From Deltaproteobacteria bacterium (GTDB lineage: Bacteria; Desulfobacterota; WTBG01): 8,982 bases of DNA. The notes beneath the pieces are model-generated. The model made no database searches and was not told where the DNA came from. It saw nothing but the letters and a program-made list of their open reading frames with translations. Every line of letters begins with the position of its first letter. Positions within the stretch are counted from its first letter, which is position 1. A program made the position numbers and the translations under genes. Positions 1-6,242 of the stretch are shown one piece after another. The DNA lies in the NCBI GenBank assembly GCA_013139225.1, contig WTBG01000236.1:1-8982 (forward strand). Direction: 5' to 3'.

Positions 1-451
1 TCTCACCTTCAAACTTTAATTCTCCTTTTTCATCGGGTAAATCAAAAGTATCAAGATTCAAATCATCACTTGAAATTGAAATACTCTCATCCCAATTAAT
101 CTCACCATGTGTGGGTAACACCTCATTCTCATTAACAGTCCTTTCATTCTCCTGTAGTTGTATGCTATCGCTTTCGACGTGATCCATCCGATCCAGCGGT
201 GTATTTCCAGTATCTACAGATTCATCTGCCTCTATTTCATCTAAAGACTCCTTGATTGAAGCTACTGTCTTTGAAAGATCGGCTGGCTTTTTCTCCTGGA
301 GTATCTTATTGTTTTCAATATCAATCTCTGGAACAGTAGATTCAGGAGAGAATATCGATTCCGAATCGCCATTCCCTGCAAAGACAAAACCACACTTTTT
401 ACAGGAAGTTAAATTGTCAAAACTTGTGTATTTACATTTAGGACATTTCAT
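1..451 (-). CDS. zinc-ribbon protein with acidic low-complexity region (3' end outside window)
   Basis: The reading frame is open from an ATG at 451 to the window edge, giving about 150 residues; the C-terminus is missing. A treble-clef/zinc-ribbon-like motif sits at the very N-terminus: C3-x2-C6, then ten residues, then C17-x2-C20 followed by G. The rest, roughly residues 28-150, is strongly acidic, rich in Asp, Glu, Ser and Asn, and predicted by eye to be disordered; I see no membrane segment in the visible part. A GAGG ribosome-binding site lies about 8 bases upstream of the ATG. Proteins with such an N-terminal zinc ribbon and a long disordered stretch are common in Deltaproteobacteria and Planctomycetes and often continue into a membrane segment or another domain, which cannot be seen here. 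No function is assigned. It lies downstream of rsmE on the same strand with about 150 bases between, so co-transcription is possible but not shown. Confidence 0.8.
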   Translation of the reverse strand, partial: MKCPKCKYTSFDNLTSCKKCGFVFAGNGDSESIFSPESTVPEIDIENNKILQEKKPADLSKTVASIKESLDEIEADESVDTGNTPLDRMDHVESDSIQLQENERTVNENEVLPTHGEINWDESISISSDDLNLDTFDLPDEKGELKFEGE

Positions 452-479
452 CCCTCAACCTCAATAAAATTTAAACGCC

Positions 480-529
480 AACCACGGAGAGCACAGAGGA
501 TTTTGCACCACGAAGGTCACGAAGAGAAA
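480..529. repeat. solo CACAGAG-type and CACGAAG-type repeat copies
   Basis: Positions 480-500 (AACCACGGAGAGCACAGAGGA in pieces: AACCACGGAG then AGCACAGAGGA) match the inverted-repeat arms at 4008-4029 and 4486-4507 at about 18 of 21 positions. Directly after it, about 506-529, is a related unit built from CACGAAG steps (CACCACGAAGG, then TCACGAAGAG). If read in frame, the second unit gives a HHEGHEE-type peptide. From memory, that peptide appears as the N-terminal extension of many annotated GxxExxY proteins. No such gene follows here. Confidence 0.6.
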
Positions 530-573
530 TATTTGGGATTTCTGATTCTAATTCCGAAATCAGCAATCCAAAA

Positions 574-601
574 TCCGCATTCGATTAGTTCCGCATTCGA
601 T
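574..601. repeat. 12-bp direct repeat at the rsmE stop
   Basis: The 12-mer TCCGCATTCGAT occurs at 574-585 and again at 590-601, four bases apart. The second copy overlaps the last base of the rsmE stop codon (TGA on the minus strand, 601-603). It is part of a simple-sequence-like stretch (CCGAAATC, CAAAATCCGCA and similar) and could be slippage-derived. No function is evident. Confidence 0.6.
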
Positions 602-1341
602 CAACCCAGTTCCCCCCACTCATATTGCAAAATATTCAACAAGCAAAGTCCTACCGTCTCGGTTCGCAAAATATATTTTCCCAGACTGACAGACTTGAAA
701 CCTGCTTGCCTTGCCATATCAACTTCCTCAGCAGTAAATCCACCTTCTGGACCTATAAGGATGATAACCTTTTGGTGAGGTTGATTATCGCTCAGCACCT
801 GTTTTAACTTGACATTCTTTTCGTCTTCCCAGAGTATTATCTTAAGATAATTGTCACTCCATTCTTTTAAAATTTCTTTGAACGGCAGCATTTCTTCTAT
901 ATGTGGGACAACTAATCTCCCACACTGTTTTGTAGCTTCCAGTGCAATCCTCTTCCAGCGGATACGTCTCTTTTTTAATTGTTCATCATCTAATGATGGA
1001 ATCGTACGTTCAGAAAAGAAAGGAATAATGGTTGACACTCCTAACTCGGTTGCTTTCTGAACAATGAAGTCCATCTTTTTAGCTTTGGGTAACGCCTGCC
1101 CTAAAACAACAGTTATTGAAGGGCCATTCCTCGGAGGACTCTTTTTCAATAATTCTACCTCTACCAGCTTGGAACTTTTTGAGATTATTGCGGCTTGATA
1201 TTCCCATCCATTTTCGTCAAGAAGACAAAGCGTATCTCCAACTTCCAGTCTGAGCACCTTCCCAATGTGTTTTGCTTCACTCCCTCTTATTATAGCTTTG
1301 CCCTCTTTTACACTGTTTTTTTCTAAAAAAAATCGCCTCAT
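601..1341 (-). CDS. rsmE: 16S rRNA (uracil(1498)-N3)-methyltransferase RsmE
   Basis: RsmE methylates N3 of U1498 in helix 44 of 16S rRNA, using S-adenosylmethionine, in the cytoplasm. The protein is 246 residues from the chosen start, the usual family length. Residues 1-70 form the PUA-like RNA-binding part, beginning with the typical MRRFFL. Residues about 75-246 form the SPOUT (alpha/beta-knot) methyltransferase domain. Visible signatures are KATELG (96-101), EATKQCGR (135-142), the SAM-binding loop GPEGGF (197-202) and LGKYILRTETV (220-230), where the family usually has LRTETA. A start three codons upstream (ATG at 1350) exists, but the AAGG Shine-Dalgarno abuts it. The same AAGG sits 9 bases before the ATG at 1341, which also gives the canonical MRRFF N-terminus. 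The gene is divergent from hisS. It is intact and ordinary. Confidence 0.96.
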   Translation of the reverse strand: MRRFFLEKNSVKEGKAIIRGSEAKHIGKVLRLEVGDTLCLLDENGWEYQAAIISKSSKLVEVELLKKSPPRNGPSITVVLGQALPKAKKMDFIVQKATELGVSTIIPFFSERTIPSLDDEQLKKRRIRWKRIALEATKQCGRLVVPHIEEMLPFKEILKEWSDNYLKIILWEDEKNVKLKQVLSDNQPHQKVIILIGPEGGFTAEEVDMARQAGFKSVSLGKYILRTETVGLCLLNILQYEWGELG

Positions 1342-1350
1342 GACTATCAT

Positions 1351-1356
1351 CCTTAA
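1351..1356 (-). promoter_or_regulatory. Shine-Dalgarno deciding the rsmE start
   Basis: On the minus strand TTAAGG runs directly into the ATG at 1350 with no spacer, but lies 9 bases before the ATG at 1341. This spacing favours initiation at 1341. Confidence 0.5.
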
Positions 1357-1672
1357 GACAATATACTTTTATAATTATATTAAACTCCACACCTTAATAT
1401 GTCAAATGATTAGACGGAACAGGTAGCAGGGTTCTGGGAACAGGGACAAAACTTGTAAACTTCAATTAGACAGGATTTTGTTTGTCATATGCTGGGTACA
1501 CATTTCATTCGCTTATGTAAAAGCAAACTATGGGTTAATTACTTAAGACCCTGACTTCTGACCCTAACAACGGCTAACTAAGTATTGACGTTTAATAGAA
1601 ACTCATGGTATTAAGATATAGCTTTTCAATTGATAATTATATTTTCAAAAAACTTCTTAACGGGATTAAACA
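1357..1672. other. divergent rsmE-hisS spacer
   Basis: About 330 bases separate the two divergent genes. I see no ORF or RNA gene. The stretch contains the 8-mer GGAACAGG twice (1416-1423 and 1437-1444) in a purine-rich segment. It also contains a possible promoter for hisS, listed separately. The rest is AT-rich with no recognised structure. Confidence 0.5.
1585..1614 (+). promoter_or_regulatory. possible sigma-70-like promoter for hisS
   Basis: TTGACG at 1585-1590 (5 of 6 to the -35 consensus) is followed after 18 bases by TATTAA at 1609-1614 (4 of 6 to the -10). It lies about 60 bases before the hisS ATG in an AT-rich stretch, where chance matches are frequent. Confidence 0.3.
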
Positions 1673-2992
1673 ATGAACAAAATTAAACCACAGATTCCAA
1701 AGGGGTTTAGAGACTTTTTACCTCCTCAGAAAGTTACACGTCAACATGTTATAGATACTATTCGGAACGTATTTGAACTCTTTGGTTTCGAACCTTTGGA
1801 AACTCCTGCGCTGGAATACGCTTCCATATTAGAAGGGAAATACGGTGAAGAAGGAGAAAAACTGATCTACAAGTTTGATGATCGTGGAGGACGTAAAGTT
1901 GCTTTGAGATACGACCTCACCATCCCACTTTCCCGTGTCATTGCTATGTATCCTGCCTTGCTTAAGCCCTTCAAATGTTACCAGATTTCCCCGGTATGGA
2001 GGGCAGACAAACCGCAGAAGGGGAGATTTAGAGAATTCTGGCAGTGTGATGCTGATATCGTAGGTAGTGAGAGCATGTTTGCAGATGCTGAAGTTATTAC
2101 TACCATATACCACATACTGAAGGCACTCAATTTTAAACAGTTTAAAATAAAGATTAACAATAGAAAGCTTCTGAATGGAATTGCACAATCATTAGGTTTT
2201 CAAGTAGAAAAAATTTCTTCACTTCTGAGGATTATTGATAAGCTTGAAAAAAAAGGCATTGAAGGAATAAAAGATGAGATGCTTAAACAAGGATTTCAAA
2301 AAGAAAATATTGATAATATACTTGAGCTATTCAATATAACTAGTGGTAATACTGTTGATTTATTAGATTTAAAAAACAGGTTTTCGGATTCTGTCCTTGT
2401 GCCGGAAGGTATTCAAGAATTAGAAGAACTGTTTTCTCATCTTTCATCCATGGATGTCGATTCTAATTGCTACTGCTTCGATCTCTCTTTAGCAAGGGGC
2501 TTAGATTACTACACGGGTCCTATTTTTGAAACCACTGTAGATGAACCAAAAATCGGAAGCATTTCCGGCGGTGGAAGATATGACAACTTGATAGGAATGT
2601 TCAGCGATACCGATTTCCCTGCTACAGGATCATCTTTCGGCCTGGAGCGAATCATTACAGTAATGGAAGAACTCAACATCGCCCCATCACATACCACCAC
2701 TACAGAGGTTCTAATGACACTGTTTAGCCCAGACATGCATAAAGACTCCTTAAGGGTAGCATCTCTATTAAGGTCTTCCGGTATCAAAACTGAGGTTTAC
2801 TTTAAGCACAATAAACTGAAGAAGCAACTTACCTATGCCAGCAATAAAGGGATTCCCTTTGTCATTATCGAAGGACCTGATGAAAAAAAAGATAATAACG
2901 TAATTTTACGCAATATGATTAAGGGAATCCAAAAAGCAGTTGCCTTTGATGATTTGGCATTCACTATAAAACAAGAGTTGAGTGAGCTATGA
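1673..2992 (+). CDS. hisS: histidyl-tRNA synthetase
   Basis: This class II aminoacyl-tRNA synthetase charges tRNA-His with histidine using ATP; it acts as a cytoplasmic homodimer. The 439-residue protein has the family's normal length and order. The catalytic core occupies about residues 1-330, with PKGFRDFLPP at the N-terminus, RYDLT (79-83), and the class II motif 2 region R110 to Q124 (RADKPQKGRFREFWQ). The histidine-binding signature is LARGLDYYTG (273-282), the glycine-rich GGGRYDNL is at 299-306, and motif 3 is GSSFGLERI (319-327). The C-terminal anticodon-binding domain runs from about 345 to 430, with FKHNKLKKQLTYASNKGIP typical of it. The Shine-Dalgarno is weak (CGGGA, about 8 bases upstream). 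The stop overlaps the start of the next gene in ATGA, so the downstream radical SAM gene is probably translationally coupled. Confidence 0.98.
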   Translation: MNKIKPQIPKGFRDFLPPQKVTRQHVIDTIRNVFELFGFEPLETPALEYASILEGKYGEEGEKLIYKFDDRGGRKVALRYDLTIPLSRVIAMYPALLKPFKCYQISPVWRADKPQKGRFREFWQCDADIVGSESMFADAEVITTIYHILKALNFKQFKIKINNRKLLNGIAQSLGFQVEKISSLLRIIDKLEKKGIEGIKDEMLKQGFQKENIDNILELFNITSGNTVDLLDLKNRFSDSVLVPEGIQELEELFSHLSSMDVDSNCYCFDLSLARGLDYYTGPIFETTVDEPKIGSISGGGRYDNLIGMFSDTDFPATGSSFGLERIITVMEELNIAPSHTTTTEVLMTLFSPDMHKDSLRVASLLRSSGIKTEVYFKHNKLKKQLTYASNKGIPFVIIEGPDEKKDNNVILRNMIKGIQKAVAFDDLAFTIKQELSEL

Positions 2993-3864
2993 AATACGAA
3001 GGGGTGGTGATACGTCCTCCCAGTGAGGCGGACAGTCTTATACTGCAGGTGACCGTTGGTTGCTCCCATAATAAGTGTATCTTTTGTCCCGCATACAAGG
3101 CAAAACGTTTCCGCATCAAAAGCTTTGATGAAATCAAGGAAGATATCGATGAAGCAAGCATTCATGCACAGCACTTAAGGAGGGTCTTTCTTGCAGACGG
3201 TGATGCCCTTATAATCCCTCAGCAAAGGCTTTTAGAAATCATTAATTATCTCAATGCTAAGTTACCTAAACTGAGACGAATCGGCATTTACGGCAACGCA
3301 AAGAGCATACTAAAAAAGAGCATTGAGCAGCTGAAAGAATTGAAGAAAAATAAGTTAAGCTTTATCTATCTTGGAATTGAGTCAGGAGATGAAGTAACTT
3401 TAAAGAATATTCACAAAGGTATAACCTATGAAAAGATGGTTGAGGCAGCTCAAAGGGTAAAAGAGGCTTCGATAAAGCTTTCTGTTACGGTGCTATTAGG
3501 TGTAGCTGGCACAGAAAGGAGTACAATCCACGCTAAAGAAACTGCAAGGATATTAACTGATATTCAACCTGATTACATTGGAGCTTTGACCCTGATGATT
3601 CCACCTGAAGCACCACTATATAGTATGGTAGAAGAAGGAAAATTCGAACTGCCCTCCCCTTTCGAACTATTACAAGAGCTAAGAATCATGATTGCAGAGT
3701 CGGATTTACACAACTGCCTCTTTTTCTCCAATCATGCCTCAAACTACCTTCCCATCAAGGCAAGGCTACCTAGAGATAAAAATTCAAGCTTAAAACTCAT
3801 TGATGAAGTACTCTCATCAGGTGATGAGACCCTGTTGAAACCAGAATACTTGAGGGCTTTATAA
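2989..3864 (+). CDS. radical SAM protein, Elp3/MiaB-like fold (COG1032 type)
   Basis: The 291-residue protein begins with the family's PPSEADSLILQVTVG lead-in and has the [4Fe-4S] cysteines C25, C30 and C33, spaced C-x4-C-x2-C. Most radical SAM enzymes have C-x3-C-x2-C, but from memory the x4 spacing (GCSHNKCxFC) is normal for this particular subfamily. Further core elements are the GD motif (ADGDAL, near residue 70), IYGNAKSI (~100) and GIESGDE (~127-133), where the SAM and radical chemistry is organised. The C-terminal NHASNYLPIKARLPRDK is also characteristic of the subfamily. There is no B12-binding domain. The substrate is unknown; annotated relatives are simply called radical SAM protein or Fe-S oxidoreductase. 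Its start overlaps the hisS stop by four bases. No ribosome-binding site is needed if translation is coupled, and none clear is seen. No obvious terminator follows. Confidence 0.9.
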   Translation: MKYEGVVIRPPSEADSLILQVTVGCSHNKCIFCPAYKAKRFRIKSFDEIKEDIDEASIHAQHLRRVFLADGDALIIPQQRLLEIINYLNAKLPKLRRIGIYGNAKSILKKSIEQLKELKKNKLSFIYLGIESGDEVTLKNIHKGITYEKMVEAAQRVKEASIKLSVTVLLGVAGTERSTIHAKETARILTDIQPDYIGALTLMIPPEAPLYSMVEEGKFELPSPFELLQELRIMIAESDLHNCLFFSNHASNYLPIKARLPRDKNSSLKLIDEVLSSGDETLLKPEYLRAL

Positions 3865-4004
3865 CATCTCGTAAATATTCAACAGCAAGCTCCATGATGA
3901 AATCAAGCCAATAGTAAATTATATTATAATAACAGATTGCACGTTTTTTAATATTTTTCAAACTACGGGTACCGTCAAAAGTTTCATGAAAAGAAGGAGA
4001 AAAT

Positions 4005-4430
4005 ATGAAACCACAGAGCACACAGAGAAATAATATTCTGTGTTCTCAAAAACAAAAAGAGTTCCCGTTAAAAGAGACAACTGAACGGATAATCTCTTGT
4101 GCTATTGAAGTTCATAAGACATTAGGTCCCGGCTTGTTAGAAAGTCTCTACGAGGAAGCATTGGAGTATGAGTTTGAATTAAGAGGAATTCACTATGAAA
4201 GACAGAAGGAGATAGGACTGAGATATAAAGGCAGAGAAATAGGGAGACATAGAATAGATTATTTGATAGAAGATCAAGTTATTGTGGAGTTAAAAGCAGT
4301 GGAGGCAATGAACAAAATATATGAAGCTCAATTATTAACCTATTTAAAGGCTATGAATAAGAAGGTTGGTTTGTTAATTAACTTCAACGTAGAAAGGTTA
4401 AAGGATGGCATAAAACGACTAATAATGTAA
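4005..4430 (+). CDS. GxxExxY protein, PD-(D/E)XK superfamily (PDDEXK_3-like)
   Basis: The 141-residue protein has the family-naming motif G43-x2-E46-x2-Y49 inside GPGLLESLY (41-49). It is followed by the nuclease-like core: D85 in RIDYLI, then E95-x-K97 in VIVELKAVE, matching the D...ExK layout of PD-(D/E)XK enzymes. Y106-EAQLLTYLK (106-115) is the conserved helix after the core. Biochemical function is not established; nuclease activity is inferred from the fold. A strong AAGGAG lies 8 bases before the ATG, and no other usable start occurs before the conserved part begins near residue 21. Residues 2-15 are therefore translated from the left CACAGAG inverted repeat and look like a non-conserved appendage. 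The gene fills a ~500-bp unit bounded by matching inverted repeats and separates the hisS/radical SAM pair from the TRL-like genes. This suggests insertion as a unit. Confidence 0.93.
   Translation: MKPQSTQRNNILCSQKQKEFPLKETTERIISCAIEVHKTLGPGLLESLYEEALEYEFELRGIHYERQKEIGLRYKGREIGRHRIDYLIEDQVIVELKAVEAMNKIYEAQLLTYLKAMNKKVGLLINFNVERLKDGIKRLIM
4008..4029 (+). repeat. left CACAGAG inverted-repeat arm
   Basis: The arm reads AAACCACAGAG then CACACAGAGAA. It lies within the start of the GxxExxY coding region (codons 2-9). It matches the reverse complement of 4486-4507 at 21 of 22 positions and the solo copy at 480-500 at most positions. Confidence 0.85.
4016..4047 (+). repeat. hairpin in the first codons of the GxxExxY gene
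   Basis: GAGCACACAGA (4016-4026) can pair with TCTGTGTTCTC (4037-4047) over 11 positions with one mismatch, around a 10-base AT-rich loop. The right half is itself a short inverted copy of the repeat. In mRNA it would sit about 10 bases after the start codon and could damp translation; that effect is inferred. Confidence 0.6.
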
Positions 4431-4431
4431 G

Positions 4432-4500
4432 AGAGCACAGAGAGGAGGAGAGATAAAATCATCTAACTTATTGATATTTAGATAATTCTCTGTGTTCTCT
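4432..4500 (+). repeat. nested inverted repeat after the GxxExxY stop
   Basis: AGAGCACAGAGAG just past the stop codon can pair with CTCTGTGTTCTCT in the right arm (with a two-base bulge). Nested inside are ATCTAA (4461-4466) and TTAGAT (4478-4483). Together they form a long stem-loop that could end transcription or act as the structural end of the cassette. No U-run follows, so a standard intrinsic terminator is not claimed. Confidence 0.45.
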
Positions 4501-4507
4501 GTGGTTT
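4486..4507 (-). repeat. right CACAGAG inverted-repeat arm
   Basis: The arm reads TTCTCTGTGTTCTCTGTGG followed by TTT on the plus strand, the reverse complement of the left arm with one mismatch. It lies in the spacer before the first TRL-like gene. Confidence 0.85.
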
Positions 4508-4546
4508 AGTTTTGACAATACGTTGCTACGAGAAAGGAGATAGCAT

Positions 4547-4849
4547 ATGAAAAAACCTTTGTTTGCCGTTATTATATCCCTAATACTTGTAATGACGCTT
4601 ACGTCCGGTTGTGTCTATACGAAAGTCCAGCGACCTTATGACAAAAATTATGACAAAACGGAGCTTGGGACTAAAGTGGGTAAATCATCACTCCATTCGA
4701 TCTGTTGGTTAGTAGCATGGGGTAATGCAGGAACCAGAACTGCTGCAGAAAACGGGGATATCAAAGTTATACGACACGCTGACGTTGAATACTACACACT
4801 TTTCTTAGGTCTCTATACACGTTTGACTACGGTGGTGTACGGTGATTAA
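4547..4849 (+). CDS. TRL-like family lipoprotein (first copy)
   Basis: The 100-residue protein starts with a lipoprotein signal: KK, a hydrophobic stretch (residues 4-17) and LTSG-C22, the probable lipidated cysteine. The remainder matches what I know of the TRL-like family (Pfam PF13146, named for a tRNA-associated locus). The match covers YTKVQRPYDKNYDKTELGTKVGKS, then SICWLVAWGNAGTRTAAENGDIKVIRHADVE (read in two pieces), and the family-typical end TTVVYGD. Function is unknown; the expected location is a membrane-anchored periplasmic lipoprotein. An AAGGAG lies 7 bases before the ATG. The gene overlaps the second TRL-like gene by eight bases, so the two are almost certainly co-translated. 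No tRNA gene is nearby. Confidence 0.88.
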   Translation: MKKPLFAVIISLILVMTLTSGCVYTKVQRPYDKNYDKTELGTKVGKSSLHSICWLVAWGNAGTRTAAENGDIKVIRHADVEYYTLFLGLYTRLTTVVYGD

Positions 4850-5174
4850 GCAGTGGTTTCTATTACTCATATTGCCAATCATGATAGTCTCTTCAGGATG
4901 TGGGCTTATATACAGCAATGTGACAAGACCACATTCCAGAGATTTTAGCAACACCCCCATTGGATCAAAAAAGTGCACTTTTAGTACACACAAGATTAAT
5001 GTGCCTTTGATGCCTTTAGCCACATCACGAATTTCAGCAGAGTGGGATACTGAATGTATTGCGGAAGTTTCACGAAAAGCGGGGATAAAGAAAATCTACT
5101 ATACGGAGATCCAAACCTTGGATGTACTGCTTAGTACTTACAGACGTCAAATCATCATTATTTACGGCGATTGA
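4842..5174 (+). CDS. TRL-like family lipoprotein, diverged second copy
   Basis: This 110-residue protein begins at a GTG inside the end of the previous gene, preceded by GGTGG six bases upstream. It has a hydrophobic N-terminus and VSSG-C20 as the likely lipidation site, although serine at -3 is not the preferred lipobox residue. It keeps the TRL-like plan: IYSNVTRPHSRDFSNTPIGSKK at the front, GIKKIYYTEIQTL in the middle and IIIYGD at the end. The central segment differs from copy one: the AWGNA block is replaced by a segment with two extra cysteines. The best reading is a diverged tandem duplicate. Function is unknown, presumably exported and paired with its neighbour. It converges on the squalene-synthase-type gene. 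Confidence 0.82.
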   Translation: MIKQWFLLLILPIMIVSSGCGLIYSNVTRPHSRDFSNTPIGSKKCTFSTHKINVPLMPLATSRISAEWDTECIAEVSRKAGIKKIYYTEIQTLDVLLSTYRRQIIIIYGD

Positions 5175-5176
5175 TT

Positions 5177-5251
5177 TGCCAGTTTGGCACTTGCAAGCAA
5201 AACGGTGGTGACTACCAACATAATACCGTCGTGATTATTTTTCTAAATAAT
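5177..5251. terminator. small inverted repeats between convergent genes
   Basis: The 102-base gap between convergent genes holds three small inverted repeats: TGCCA/TGGCA (5177-5189, 3-base loop), TGGT/ACCA (5206-5217), and ATTATTT/AAATAAT (5234-5251, 4-base loop, AT only). Their position suits a bidirectional terminator, but none is a convincing GC stem plus T-run. Confidence 0.25.
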
Positions 5252-5276
5252 GGTAATACTGCTCAATGCAAAAATT

Positions 5277-6197
5277 TCAGAAGCAAAGCAACCGTGAAAC
5301 AAGTACAATGTTTTTTACCTGATGACGTGTGATTTTTGTTTCGGATGCCAGAACTTCAGAATTATTTCTGCTCAGCGCAAGTGTTTTTACAGCAAAGAGA
5401 AGTGGCCAGACACAAAAAAGCCGGATGCGTCGCTCTGTCCTTGGCAGCAGTGTAATATAGGTTAAACCATCGTTAAGATGGCGTTTTGCTTTGGTAATCA
5501 ACAAATTGATAACTGACATTGATTTATCCTCATTCTTTTTGTCAAAAAATCCTTCGCGAGACAAACCAAATTTTTCAAAATATGTGGCAGGGACAAAAAC
5601 CCAACCCCGCTCGTAATCTCTACGCAGTCCGCGGATGATGTTTACAGCCTGAAGGGCGAGTCCGAATTCACGACCGAGCGGCATAAGTTGTTCACGTATT
5701 TTACAAATTGCTGGTGAATACCACGAAAACACATCGGTGAGGAGATAACCAACTCTTCCGGCCACTTGATGCATATAATCATCCATTTCTTCCTCAGTAC
5801 GAACAAAAGGACCCTGTTCCTGCCACCTGGCCATCCCCTGTGAGGTTTCGTAAACATGTGAGGTAAGTATGTTTCTAAGTTGTTCAGGAATAGTATTCAG
5901 AAACTGCATCACACGATCAGCATGACAAGCCACATAAACTTCCGGATCGTTATCATCAAGATCAGATATTTGATTTATCAGATCGCTTGCAGGCTTACTA
6001 CCGGTAACTATGTCACCCCACAAACGGAGGAGATGGGCTTTGCGTTCTGCAACGATGGCGCTATGATCCTCGATGCAGTCCGCAATGCGAAATAAAAGGT
6101 AGGCTACCGTAACCGTATCCCGCAACACCGGGGGCAGTTGTTCAATAGATAGAGAGAACGTACGGCTGACATTGCGGAGCATTTCATAATTGTTCAT
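5277..6197 (-). CDS. squalene/phytoene synthase family protein (squalene-synthase type)
   Basis: Members join two prenyl diphosphates head to head, for example farnesyl diphosphate to presqualene diphosphate and squalene, feeding hopanoid or sterol synthesis at the membrane. The 306-residue protein shows SRTFSLSIEQLPPVLRD (11-27) and the first Asp-rich motif D40-CIED-44. Y141-MHQVAGRVG (141-150) is the squalene-synthase-type YxxxVAGxVG. The second metal motif region is NIIRGLRRDYERGW (186-199). There the expected first Asp of DxxxD is Gly190, while D194 remains. The C-terminal WPLLFAVKTL (264-273) is typical. The start at 6197 has only a weak Shine-Dalgarno, with no better in-frame Met upstream before a stop. 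The protein ends at TGA (5277-5279), after which the frame continues NFCIEQYYHYLEK to TAA, resembling the usual family tail. It lies 45 bases after ispH on the same strand. Confidence 0.9.
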   Translation of the reverse strand: MNNYEMLRNVSRTFSLSIEQLPPVLRDTVTVAYLLFRIADCIEDHSAIVAERKAHLLRLWGDIVTGSKPASDLINQISDLDDNDPEVYVACHADRVMQFLNTIPEQLRNILTSHVYETSQGMARWQEQGPFVRTEEEMDDYMHQVAGRVGYLLTDVFSWYSPAICKIREQLMPLGREFGLALQAVNIIRGLRRDYERGWVFVPATYFEKFGLSREGFFDKKNEDKSMSVINLLITKAKRHLNDGLTYITLLPRTERRIRLFCVWPLLFAVKTLALSRNNSEVLASETKITRHQVKNIVLVSRLLCF

Positions 6198-6242
6198 GCG
6201 TGCAGTCCATTGTTTGCATAGCTGTTGTTTTTACATGATTAA

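Larger units (their letters stand above)
4008..4507. mobile_element. GxxExxY cassette bounded by 22-bp inverted repeats
   Basis: The left arm at 4008-4029 starts AAACCACAGAG and ends CACAGAGAA. The right arm at 4486-4507 is its reverse complement with a single mismatch (21 of 22). The only sizeable gene between them encodes the GxxExxY protein. I see no target-site duplication outside the arms and no transposase, so if it moves it would need help in trans or a different mechanism. That it is a mobile or repeat-proliferating unit is inference; the arms and their match are seen directly. Confidence 0.55.

Noticed and set aside
480..600. CRISPR array from the repeated short units
   Set aside because: The units are degenerate, not regularly spaced, and there are no cas genes.
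503..778. Plus-strand ORF starting with a HHEGHEE peptide
   Set aside because: Its start is translated repeat and the rest is antisense to rsmE; there is no conserved motif.
1829..2188. Minus-strand ORF inside hisS
   Set aside because: It is a shadow of hisS, whose catalytic motifs lie in the opposite strand here.
4512..4546. TTGACA at 4512-4517 as promoter of the first TRL-like gene
   Set aside because: No acceptable -10 at 16-19 bases; the correct spacing falls in the ribosome-binding site.
4431..5276. A tRNA gene next to the TRL-like genes, as the family name might suggest
   Set aside because: No cloverleaf or T-loop-like sequence was seen on either strand.
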